A stretch of 64,000 nt of DNA from Dactylosporangium siamense (GTDB lineage: Bacteria; Actinomycetota; Actinomycetes; Mycobacteriales; Micromonosporaceae): positions 124,001 through 188,000 of the forward strand of contig NZ_BONQ01000014.1 in NCBI RefSeq assembly GCF_016862795.1, read 5' to 3'. The position numbers and the translations under genes are program-made. Below the pieces are notes generated by a model that ran no database searches, was not told the DNA's origin, and saw nothing but the letters and a program-made list of their open reading frames with translations. Below, one piece after another: positions 25,663 through 32,657 of this stretch; position 1 is the first letter of the stretch; each line of letters begins with the position of its first letter.

Positions 25663-25704
25663 GGCGGCCGGCCGGCGCCGCCTGCGCCGTGCCGGCCGGC
25701 CGCC
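25663..25704 (-). terminator. Perfect 14-bp hairpin between the 18-aa peptide and C2
   Basis: The arms GGCGGCCGGCCGGC and GCCGGCCGGCCGCC pair perfectly around a 14-base loop, starting nine bases after the peptide stop. Placed inside the operon, it would act as a partial terminator, giving more peptide transcript than C2-C3 transcript, as is common behind RiPP precursor genes. Confidence 0.65.
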
Positions 25705-25713
25705 ACGACAGGG

Positions 25714-25770
25714 TTAGAGCCGGGCGTTACGGAGCTGAGCGTTGCTACCACGCAGCTGAGCAGCCTTCAT
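25714..25770 (-). CDS. 18-aa repeat peptide (AQLR repeats)
   Basis: ATG 25770 encodes MKAAQLRGSNAQLRNARL, then TAA. GGGAGGTGCGAA directly upstream is a strong ribosome site with correct spacing. The sequence is two AQLR units plus a shortened ARL, close to the A(N/D)Lxx pentapeptide-repeat pattern. It is the first gene of the C2-C3 operon and is separated from C2 by a strong hairpin. It stands divergently, about 450 bases from the AISGR-repeat peptide gene, which has the same layout. It could be a substrate or scaffold peptide, a signal, or a regulatory leader. No cleavage site or recognised leader is visible. Confidence 0.65.
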   Translation of the reverse strand: MKAAQLRGSNAQLRNARL

Positions 25771-26217
25771 TTCGCACCTCCCTTGCCTGGTCACTGGAAA
25801 GTGCTCGAAAGGGACCACTGGCGTGTTGTCCGGTTCCAGACCTGTTCGGACCCGGACGATCGCGCGGGCCCACCCTGCAAGCACTGCACCGGAGCCTATC
25901 GGCTGTCTTCTACCTGACGAAAGAGGTGAGTATTGATCTCATCCAATCAATGCCCGAAGGTCCGAATTTTAACGATCGTTATGTCCGATTTCCGTGGAAG
26001 CGTCGGGGAAATGCGAAAGGCATTGAAAGTTTACGAAGTGGGAACACCGGCGGTTGACACGCTGCAAACCCCGGGCGATGCTTCTGTCGGTCATAGACTT
26101 CGGTCGTTCAAAATGACCGCAGGGGCTTCTGCAGATTCGTCGTGAAGTCGACGGATGAGGTGTGCCCTGCCATTCCATATCGCACTGTGATGTGCCAAAC
26201 GATATGAGGAGGTGAAC
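25771..26217. promoter_or_regulatory. Divergent promoter region of the two repeat-peptide genes
   Basis: This 447-bp gap has visibly lower GC than its surroundings. On the plus strand TTGACA at 26054-26059, a 17-base spacer and GATGCT at 26077-26082 form a near-ideal promoter, about 130 bases before the AISGR peptide. On the minus strand TAGGCT (25896-25891) is a possible -10 for the AQLR peptide, giving a leader of about 115 bases. Short open frames inside (for example 25933-26145) lack a good ribosome site. Confidence 0.55.
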
Positions 26218-26364
26218 ATGTCGAACGCCATCTCGGGCCGGGCCATCTCGGGCCGCGCCATCTCGGGTCGGGCCATCTCCGGCCGCGCTATCTCGGGTCG
26301 GGCGATCTCCGGCCGGGCCATTTCGGGTCGCGCCATCTCGGGCCGCCGCGCCATCTCGGGCTGA
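26218..26364 (+). CDS. 48-aa AISGR-repeat peptide
   Basis: ATG 26218, seven bases after AGGAGG, encodes MSN, eight consecutive AISGR units, an extra R and a final AISG before TGA. Nothing else is present: there is no leader region, Cys, acidic residue or aromatic residue. The 15-base DNA units vary at synonymous positions (TCG/TCC, GGC/GGT, CGG/CGC), so the peptide rather than the DNA repeat has probably been kept under selection. With about 10 positive charges it is strongly cationic. It is divergent from the 18-aa AQLR peptide and upstream of C4. Its nature (RiPP-like precursor, scaffold, signal or coding minisatellite) is open. I know of no described family with this sequence. Confidence 0.7.
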   Translation: MSNAISGRAISGRAISGRAISGRAISGRAISGRAISGRAISGRRAISG

Positions 26365-26520
26365 CCTGACGGCACCACCGAACCGAGCACCACCGCACAG
26401 GTGGGGAGCCCGCACCGGCACCCCCGGACGGCACCCGACGGGCATGGGTGTCACCAGGGTCCGGCCGGGTTCCCCTCCTCCGCACGACCACCGCAGCGAG
26501 CAGCACCCTGGAGGCACAGC

Positions 26521-27777
26521 GTGTCCGGCGATGAGACGTATCCGGCGACCGTCGGACAGCTGTCCGTCTGGCGCGAGATCGAGCGGCTGCCGGCCGACCG
26601 GCTGTGGGAGGCGAACCTCTCCTCCGTCTGGGACCTACCCGAGGGCGACTGGGGCGAGGAGCGGATCTGGTCGGCGCTCGGCGCCGCCGCCATGCGGCAC
26701 GCCTCGATGCGCACCACCTACGTGCTCGACGAGGGCGGATTCCCCCGGCAGCGCGTCGCCGCGCACTCCGTGCAGGAGGTCCTCGCCCAGGTCAGGCAGG
26801 GCACCGCCGACGTCGCCGAGCGCGAGGCCAAGGACACGGCCGAGCTGCAGCGGGCGATCGACACCACCGCGGAGCTGCCCTGGCGCGCCTGGATCCTGCT
26901 CGACGGCGGGACCCCGAAGCAGGTCCTCGTCGTGTTCAACCACATGGCCGCGGACGGGGTCGGCGGGCTCGTCCTGCGCGAGGACTTCGAGACCATCCTC
27001 GGCGGCACCGAGCTGCCGCCGGCGCCGGGGCCGATCGAGCTCGCCCTCGACCAGCAGGGCGAGGGCAGCGGGCGGCTGCGCAACGCCGAGCGCTACTGGC
27101 GGCGGACCATCAGCGCCGCACCCCACCGGCCCCCGGGCGGCGACGCGGAGCCGCTCGGCGCGGTGCTGCACACCGGCATCCCGATGCCGCTGGCCAACGA
27201 GGCCATCGGCAAGTTCGAGGTGACCCTGGCCAGCCTCATCCTCGCCGCCTACTACCGCGGCATCCAGGCGGCTACCGGGCAGGACGCGGTGCTGCTGCTG
27301 CTCATGTCGTCCAACCGCTTCGACGAGACGCACGCGCGGGTCGTCACCAGCCTCAACCAGTGGACTCCGCTGCTGCTGCAGTTCGAGCCGGACGAGCCGT
27401 TCGAGGAGATCCTGCCCAAGGTGCACTGGAAGGCGTTCAACGCGCTGAAGAACGGCGTCTGCTCACCGGACGCGATGTGGGTGATCCGTGACGAGCACGA
27501 GCGCCTCGACCCGCCCGTCGACCCCGGCTTCTCCTACAACCCGATGCTCGCGCCGCCCGGCTTCCCGTCCGAGGACCGCCTGGTCGCGCCGCGGATCGAG
27601 CGCTTCGAGCCGGCCCGCGCGACCGGTCCCGGCTTCTACCTGATCGTGCGCGGCCTGACGTCGCTGGACCTGGTCTTCCGCACCAGGCGGCACGGCTTCG
27701 ACGACGCCGCGATGACGACGATGCTGCACACGATCCAGGACCACCTCGCCGGCACGATCGGCGGCGAACGGCTCTGA
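26521..27777 (+). CDS. Stand-alone condensation-domain-like protein C4 (divergent)
   Basis: This 418-aa protein starts at GTG 26521, with TGGAGG upstream. The active site is FNHMAADGVGG (His141, Asp145). It lacks the FxGEGxG N-terminal segment of C1-C3 and C5, beginning directly at YPATVGQLSVWREI. It also has LMSSNRFDETHARVV and SYNPM where the others have NRFRPG and NDRR, so it is the most distant of the five. SSNR and QLSVW resemble ordinary NRPS C domains more closely. It lies about 160 bases after the AISGR-repeat peptide on the same strand, probably co-transcribed with it. A bidirectional terminator follows. Confidence 0.85.
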   Translation: MSGDETYPATVGQLSVWREIERLPADRLWEANLSSVWDLPEGDWGEERIWSALGAAAMRHASMRTTYVLDEGGFPRQRVAAHSVQEVLAQVRQGTADVAEREAKDTAELQRAIDTTAELPWRAWILLDGGTPKQVLVVFNHMAADGVGGLVLREDFETILGGTELPPAPGPIELALDQQGEGSGRLRNAERYWRRTISAAPHRPPGGDAEPLGAVLHTGIPMPLANEAIGKFEVTLASLILAAYYRGIQAATGQDAVLLLLMSSNRFDETHARVVTSLNQWTPLLLQFEPDEPFEEILPKVHWKAFNALKNGVCSPDAMWVIRDEHERLDPPVDPGFSYNPMLAPPGFPSEDRLVAPRIERFEPARATGPGFYLIVRGLTSLDLVFRTRRHGFDDAAMTTMLHTIQDHLAGTIGGERL

Positions 27778-27786
27778 GCAGGCGAC

Positions 27787-27817
27787 AAGGGCGCGACCCG
27801 CTCCGGGTCGCGCCCTT
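27787..27817. terminator. Bidirectional terminator between C4 and drrA-like gene
   Basis: AAGGGCGCGACCCG and CGGGTCGCGCCCTT form a perfect 14-bp stem with loop CTC, midway between two convergent genes. Confidence 0.9.
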
Positions 27818-27834
27818 CGTCGTGCCCGGGCGGA

Positions 27835-28788
27835 TCAGTCGCGCAGCGACCGTCCGGTCTTGGTGAGGAAGACGTCGTCCAGCGTCGGACGGTGCAGCTC
27901 GATCGTCTCCAGCTTGATCCCGGCGCCCTCGAGGGTGCGCATGATCTGCGGGATCGCCGAGTCCCCGGCGTCGACGTTGAGCCGCAGCTCGTTGTCCTCG
28001 CGGACCTCGACGCCGTTGGAGTAGGACTCCTTGCCCAGCAGCTCACCGGCCCGCTCGGCCTCCTCGGCGACCACGACGGTGACGACGTCGCCGGAGATCT
28101 CCCGCTTCAGGTCGGCCGGGGTGCCCTCGGCGACGATCTCGCCGTGGTCGATGATCGCGATCCGGTCGCAGAGCGCGTCGGCCTCGTCGAGGTAGTGCGT
28201 GGTGATGAAGACCGTCATGCCCTCGGCGCGCAGCCGGCGGATCTCGTCCCACATGTGGGCGCGGCTCTGCGGGTCCAGGCCGGAGGTCGGCTCGTCCAGG
28301 AACAGCACCTGCGGCTGGTGGATGACGCCCATGGCGATGTCGACGCGGCGGCGCTGCCCACCGGAGTACGTCTTGCACTTGCGGTCGGCGTACTCGGTGA
28401 GGTCGAACGCCGCCAGGGCCGCCTCGGCGCGCTTCTCCGCCTCGGCCTTGCCGATGCCGTACATGCGCGCCTGCAGCACGATCTCCTCGCGGCCGGTCAC
28501 GTCGTCGGTGGTGCCGCCGCCCTGCGCCACGAAGCCGATGAGGCGCCGCACCGCCTCGGGCTCGGTGCGCAGGTTCGCCCCGGCGATCGTCGCCTCGCCG
28601 TCGGAGGCCGACAGCAGGGTGGCGAGGATGCGCAGTGTGGTGGTCTTGCCGGCGCCGTTCGGGCCGAGGAAGCCGAAGATCTCGCCCTGCGCGACGTCCA
28701 GGTCGATGCCCTTGACCGCCTCGACGCTGGTCGCCTTCTTGCCGCGGCCGGACTTGTAGACCTTCTTCAGGCCCTTGATCTTGATCAT
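27835..28788 (-). CDS. ABC transporter ATP-binding protein, DrrA type
   Basis: This 317-aa ATPase has Walker A GPNGAGKTT near residue 45, the Q-loop GFVAQGGG, the signature YSGGQRRR, Walker B VLFLDEPTSGLDP and an H-loop TTHYLDEAD. The C-terminal extension is typical of the daunorubicin-resistance DrrA family. It pairs with the permease directly upstream (24-base gap, SD AGGAG before ATG 28788) to form an exporter, and is the last gene of the methyltransferase-ACP-glycosyltransferase-permease operon. This suggests export of, and self-protection from, the cluster product. Confidence 0.95.
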   Translation of the reverse strand: MIKIKGLKKVYKSGRGKKATSVEAVKGIDLDVAQGEIFGFLGPNGAGKTTTLRILATLLSASDGEATIAGANLRTEPEAVRRLIGFVAQGGGTTDDVTGREEIVLQARMYGIGKAEAEKRAEAALAAFDLTEYADRKCKTYSGGQRRRVDIAMGVIHQPQVLFLDEPTSGLDPQSRAHMWDEIRRLRAEGMTVFITTHYLDEADALCDRIAIIDHGEIVAEGTPADLKREISGDVVTVVVAEEAERAGELLGKESYSNGVEVREDNELRLNVDAGDSAIPQIMRTLEGAGIKLETIELHRPTLDDVFLTKTGRSLRD

Positions 28789-28812
28789 GACAGTGCTCCT
28801 ATACCGACCGGA

Positions 28813-29577
28813 CTACCGGACCGAACGCGAGAATGTGCGGGCCGACCAGATCACGGCGACCACCATGAGGCCGGCGGCGATGACGATGCTCTGCCAGATC
28901 GCCGGGTTGCCGGTGTCCCCGATGAACAGCGCACGCAGGCCCTTGGCGGCCCAGTTGAACGGGTTGAAGTCGGCGACCGTGCGCAGCCACAGCGGCGCGA
29001 GGGCGAGCGGCAGCAGGGTGCCGGACAGCAGCATCAACGGCTGGGCGATGTTGTTGACGACCTGCCCGAGCACGCTGGGGTTGGCGACGCGGATCGCGAT
29101 GCCGTAGGAGATCGACGCCGACGACAGCGCGCACAGGGCCAGGATCGCGTAACCGAGCAGCAGGCTGCCGATGTTGACGAACACACCGAACGGCAGCGAC
29201 AGGACGGTGATGATGATGCACTGCACGATGACCGTGACGACGTCGCGCAGCGACCGGCCCAGCAGCAGCGCGACCCGGCTGACCGTGGTCACCCGGGACC
29301 GCTCGATGACGCCGTTGGCGAGGTCGCCGAGCAGGCCGAAGCCGACGTAGAGCCCGCCGGCGAGCGCCAGGGCGATGAGCATGCCGGGCACGTAGATCTT
29401 GTACGCGTCGCTCATCGTGTTCGCCCCGACCGAGGCGAGCGCCGGCTTGAGCAGCGGCGCGAAGAGGATCAGGTAGACCGCCGGCTGGGCCACGCCGAGG
29501 ACCACCCACAGCGGCGAGCGGAGCATCAGCAGCATGTGCCGCTGGAAGATCAACCAGGTGTCACGCAGGAGTTTCAC
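28813..29577 (-). CDS. ABC-2 transporter permease, DrrB type
   Basis: This 254-aa protein has six TM helices and the ABC-2 pattern of DrrB proteins: an N-terminal amphipathic DTWLIFQRHMLLMLRSPLW, the EAA-like segment before FGVFVNIG, and the conserved MLLSGTLLPLALAPLWLRTVADFNPF near residue 190. It starts at GTG 29577, overlapping the end of the glycosyltransferase gene by 17 bases, so translation is coupled. Forms the membrane half of the exporter with the downstream ATPase. Confidence 0.93.
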   Translation of the reverse strand: MKLLRDTWLIFQRHMLLMLRSPLWVVLGVAQPAVYLILFAPLLKPALASVGANTMSDAYKIYVPGMLIALALAGGLYVGFGLLGDLANGVIERSRVTTVSRVALLLGRSLRDVVTVIVQCIIITVLSLPFGVFVNIGSLLLGYAILALCALSSASISYGIAIRVANPSVLGQVVNNIAQPLMLLSGTLLPLALAPLWLRTVADFNPFNWAAKGLRALFIGDTGNPAIWQSIVIAAGLMVVAVIWSARTFSRSVR

Positions 29578-30784
29578 GCGCTTGCTCGCTTTCAGACGTC
29601 GTGCGTTCGGGGAGGATCGAGGAGCTGCCGGACCGGCGTGCCAGCTGGATCAGGGCCGTCGCGGCGGCGTCGGCGCCGCCGCCCGCGAGCAGTCGCTTGC
29701 CGGTCACCCGCGCCGCCTCGGCGTAGCGGGGGTCGTCGAGGAGGTCGAGCAGCGCGGCCCGCAGCGCCTCGGGCCGGCTGTGGTCGATCGACACCCGCAG
29801 CCCGGCGCCGGCCCGCGCCACCGCCGAGGCCATGAGCGCCTGGTCGCCCTTGATCGGGGCGACGAGCAGCGGCACGCCGTGCACCAGGGACTCGTTGACG
29901 GTGTTGGCGCCGCCGTGGCTGACCACCGCGTGCAGGTGCGGCAGCAGGTCGAGCACGGGCACGGGCCGGCGGACGAGCACGTGGCCCGGCTCGCCGGTGA
30001 TGGTGCCCTGCGGCGCGACCACGACCGCCTGCAGCTGCTCGCCGAGCGGTTCGAGGCCGGCCAGGACCCGCGGGTAGAAGTGCGCGGCCTGGTCCATGTT
30101 CAGCGTGCCCATGGTGACCAGGACGTGCTTGCGGGCCGGGTCCAGCCAGTCGAACGGGAAGTCCGGATCCGGTGCGCGCGGGGCGATCGACGGGCCGACG
30201 GTGACCGTGTTCGGCGGCAGCTGCGCCGGGTCGTCCAGCAGGTCCTCGCCGAGGAAGCTGATCACCAGGTCCGGCGAGAACCGCAGGTCCCACGGCGGTT
30301 CGCCGGGGTGCCCCGCGGTGGTCCACGCGGCCCGCATCTGCTGCTGGATCCACTCCTCCACGCGGGGCAGGCCACGGGCGAACGGCCTGGTCAGCTCCAT
30401 CGCGCTGGACGCGACGGTGGCCCACGGCAGCCCGAAGCGGTGCGCCACGATCGGGCCGGCGATCGCGTGCTGGTCGACGACGAGCAGGTCCGGCCGGAAC
30501 GCCTCGACCGCCGCCTCGACACCTTTGCGGGTGTACTTCGTGTGCGGCAGGATGTAGCCCTCCCACCGCGAGCGGGTCGCGTCGAGGCCGCGTTCGGCCT
30601 GGCCACGGTGGGCGCGCAGCGGGATCGGGTGGATCGCCGCGTCCGGGCCGGCGAGGGGCCGCAGGAACGACTCCGACCCGGCCCACAGCACCTCGTGGCC
30701 GCGCGCCAGGAGCACCTTGGCCACGGCCACCATCGGGTTGACGTGGCCCGTCAACGGCAAGGACAAGAACAAGAACCGGCTCAT
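29561..30784 (-). CDS. GT1-family glycosyltransferase (MGT/UGT type)
   Basis: This 407-aa protein has the GT-B fold of macrolide-type glycosyltransferases. It opens MSRFLFLSLPLTGHVNPMVAVA with the catalytic-region His in GHVNP. DQHAIAGP follows, and the C-terminal nucleotide-sugar site reads LDLLPHLHAVVSHGGANTVNES, with VAPIKGDQALMASAV where many relatives have a PxxxDQ motif. It transfers an activated sugar to a small acceptor in the cytoplasm. ATG 30784 overlaps the ACP gene by four bases. No NDP-deoxysugar genes are present in the window, so a common primary-metabolism sugar donor is more likely. Glycosylation could be part of the product or a protection step. Confidence 0.93.
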   Translation of the reverse strand: MSRFLFLSLPLTGHVNPMVAVAKVLLARGHEVLWAGSESFLRPLAGPDAAIHPIPLRAHRGQAERGLDATRSRWEGYILPHTKYTRKGVEAAVEAFRPDLLVVDQHAIAGPIVAHRFGLPWATVASSAMELTRPFARGLPRVEEWIQQQMRAAWTTAGHPGEPPWDLRFSPDLVISFLGEDLLDDPAQLPPNTVTVGPSIAPRAPDPDFPFDWLDPARKHVLVTMGTLNMDQAAHFYPRVLAGLEPLGEQLQAVVVAPQGTITGEPGHVLVRRPVPVLDLLPHLHAVVSHGGANTVNESLVHGVPLLVAPIKGDQALMASAVARAGAGLRVSIDHSRPEALRAALLDLLDDPRYAEAARVTGKRLLAGGGADAAATALIQLARRSGSSSILPERTTSESEQARETPA

Positions 30785-31044
30785 GTACGGGCTCCGGCAA
30801 GCTCCGCCAGGTCCCCGACGGTCAGGTCGATCAGCCCGGGCAGGTCCAGGCCGGTGAGGTGCGAGGCGAGGTCGACCCCGTACACCTCCCGCATCCTGAC
30901 GCTCAGGGCAACGATCTCGAGGCTGTCGATGAACAGGTCTGTGTCAACCCGGGTGGCGGGGGTGACCGCCGCCGCCCAGGCCTCGTCCTCGCCGGTGACC
31001 TGGCGCAGCAGCTCCACGATCTCCTGGTGGGGCGGCGCGGCCAT
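30781..31044 (-). CDS. Acyl/peptidyl carrier protein
   Basis: This 87-aa carrier protein has the phosphopantetheine site TDLFIDSLEIVAL (Ser in DSL, near residue 41) and a four-helix layout. It lies between a methyltransferase (five bases upstream) and a glycosyltransferase (four-base overlap) in the minus-strand operon. It differs from the three carrier proteins of the plus-strand operon, so it probably serves a different acyl or aminoacyl intermediate. Activation would be by the Sfp-type transferase at 48104-48757. Confidence 0.92.
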   Translation of the reverse strand: MAAPPHQEIVELLRQVTGEDEAWAAAVTPATRVDTDLFIDSLEIVALSVRMREVYGVDLASHLTGLDLPGLIDLTVGDLAELAGART

Positions 31045-31049
31045 GACGA

Positions 31050-31958
31050 TCAGTCCCCTGCCGCCGGCTTCGTGGCGCGCACGGCGCCGTAGGTCACCGC
31101 GCCGGTCTGGAAACCCTTGAGCATCAGCGGGCCGGCGTAGAAGAAGCCGAGCACGTCGACACCCCGGTCGCGGGCCAGGTCGCGCATCATCGACCGGCCG
31201 TTGTCGAGCTCCTTGACCTGGGCGAACCCGGGCTCCCAGGAGTTGGCGACGTTGGCGCTCCAGTCGACGAACGCGATCCCGGTGAACCCGGCCGCGGCGG
31301 CGAGCCGCTCGTGCTCCTCCAGGGAGGAGAAGCTGGGCATGACCTGGTGGCGCAGGATCTGGTCGACGGTGCGGGTCTCCTCCGCGGTGAGCTCGCCGTC
31401 ACGGACCGACCAGGTGGCGATCGCGACCAGGCCGCCCGGTCTGAGCACCCGCAGGACCTCGGCGAAGAACGCCTCCCGGTCCGCGATGTGCATGAGGCTC
31501 TCGACGGCCCAGACCACGTCGAACGATCCGTCCGGGTAGTCGTTGGCCATGAAGTCGCACTGGCGGAACCTCGTCCGCTCGCCGAGGCCGAGCTCCGCGG
31601 CCTTCTCGTTGGCCCGGGCGGCCTGCGCGGCGCTGAGGGTGACGCCCTCGACGGTGCAGCCGAGGGGTCCGGCGAGGTGCATCGCCGGTCCGCCGATGCC
31701 GCAGCCGACGTCGAGGACCCGGGCGCCGGCCGGGATGCCGGCGAAGTCGACCAGCTCGCGCACGAGCCGGTCGGTCGCGGTGTGCCGGTCGTCGTCGTTG
31801 CCCGGCCGCTCGCCGATGTCCCAGAAGCCGTGGTGCACGTGCTGGCCCCACAGGTCCTCGTACAGGTCCAGGGTCGTGTCGTAATACCGTTCGACGGCGG
31901 CGTTCAGCCCGGGCCCGGCCGGTGCGGACGGGTATGCGGAACCGGCATTTGCTTTCAC
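31050..31958 (-). CDS. SAM-dependent methyltransferase
   Basis: This 302-aa class I methyltransferase has motif I VLDVGCGIGGPAMHLA near residue 80, then GVTLSAAQAARANEKA, VWAVESLMHIADREAF and LRPGGLVAIATWS. The arrangement is like small-molecule O-, N- or C-methyltransferases of secondary metabolism (the UbiE/glycine-sarcosine methyltransferase group). It starts at GTG 31958 and is the first gene of a five-gene minus-strand operon (methyltransferase, ACP, glycosyltransferase, DrrB, DrrA). It likely tailors the cluster product; the position methylated cannot be read from sequence. Confidence 0.92.
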   Translation of the reverse strand: MKANAGSAYPSAPAGPGLNAAVERYYDTTLDLYEDLWGQHVHHGFWDIGERPGNDDDRHTATDRLVRELVDFAGIPAGARVLDVGCGIGGPAMHLAGPLGCTVEGVTLSAAQAARANEKAAELGLGERTRFRQCDFMANDYPDGSFDVVWAVESLMHIADREAFFAEVLRVLRPGGLVAIATWSVRDGELTAEETRTVDQILRHQVMPSFSSLEEHERLAAAAGFTGIAFVDWSANVANSWEPGFAQVKELDNGRSMMRDLARDRGVDVLGFFYAGPLMLKGFQTGAVTYGAVRATKPAAGD

Positions 31959-32657
31959 AGTCGCAAATCTCCGAATGGGATCACCAGCTTTGGGCGCGTT
32001 CCCGGTTTAGGGACGCACGGAGCCCGGCCATTGTATGGGCGACGCGCCGACGCTTGTCAATGCACGTTACCCGGCCGGCAACCGCCCCCGGCCTGCACTG
32101 TCGCTGATCGCGCAGGCGGACGCTCATCATGCCGCCATACATGGGGAAACGGTATATCAACCTGGGCGGACGTTCACGGGTGTCAATCGTGACGGTTGCG
32201 CACCGTACCGTATGAGCTTGGGCGTGAGGAGAGTGTTCTCAGGGTAGATACCGGTTCTATCCGGTGCGCCGGTTAGCGTCGCATATTGCCCCATTTGGCT
32301 GTCACAACAAGTTCCGGAACCGGGCTGACCTCGGGGTTTTGTAAAACGATCCCAGGACCGAAGACGGCGCAGAACGTATCGATGCAAACGATTTTTAGCG
32401 GGCGTAGGCGTGGCAGAACGGACATACGGCTGCACGGTCGGGTTGTGCACTCTTGTAAAACCGCTTTGATTGCGTAAGGTCTATGGCTAGTCGAGCCGAC
32501 TAATTCCTGCGCATTGTGTCCGGGCGTGATTCGCACCGGCGGCAGCAGGCTCGCTCGACGTTCGCAGTGTGTCATTCGGGGGTTGCACACGCTGATCGCC
32601 GGCCAACGTGGGCCGTCCGGTCAGCGGGGCAGCCGTGTGCGCAGAAAGGGGTTCCGG
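31959..32657. promoter_or_regulatory. 699-bp divergent regulatory region
   Basis: This is the only long gap inside the cluster and it separates the two main divergent operons. GC content is clearly lower than in flanking genes, especially around 32130-32480 (ATACATGGGGAAACGGTATA, GTAAAACG). I found no gene with a ribosome site and codon bias. It probably carries both operon promoters and binding sites for a regulator encoded elsewhere; I could not pin down a -10/-35 pair with confidence. Confidence 0.6.

Noticed and set aside
25933-26145. Possible 70-aa ORF in the lower-GC gap before the AISGR peptide
   Set aside because: It has no ribosome site, no actinomycete third-position bias and overlaps the best promoter; left as regulatory DNA.
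26091-26393. Minus-strand reading of the AISGR region giving EMARP repeats
   Set aside because: It is the complement of the AISGR repeats; only the plus-strand frame has a strong ribosome site, a promoter and a tight start and stop.
32273-32590. 105-codon open frame in the divergent cluster gap
   Set aside because: Codon use is unbiased, there is no ribosome site and no recognisable domain.
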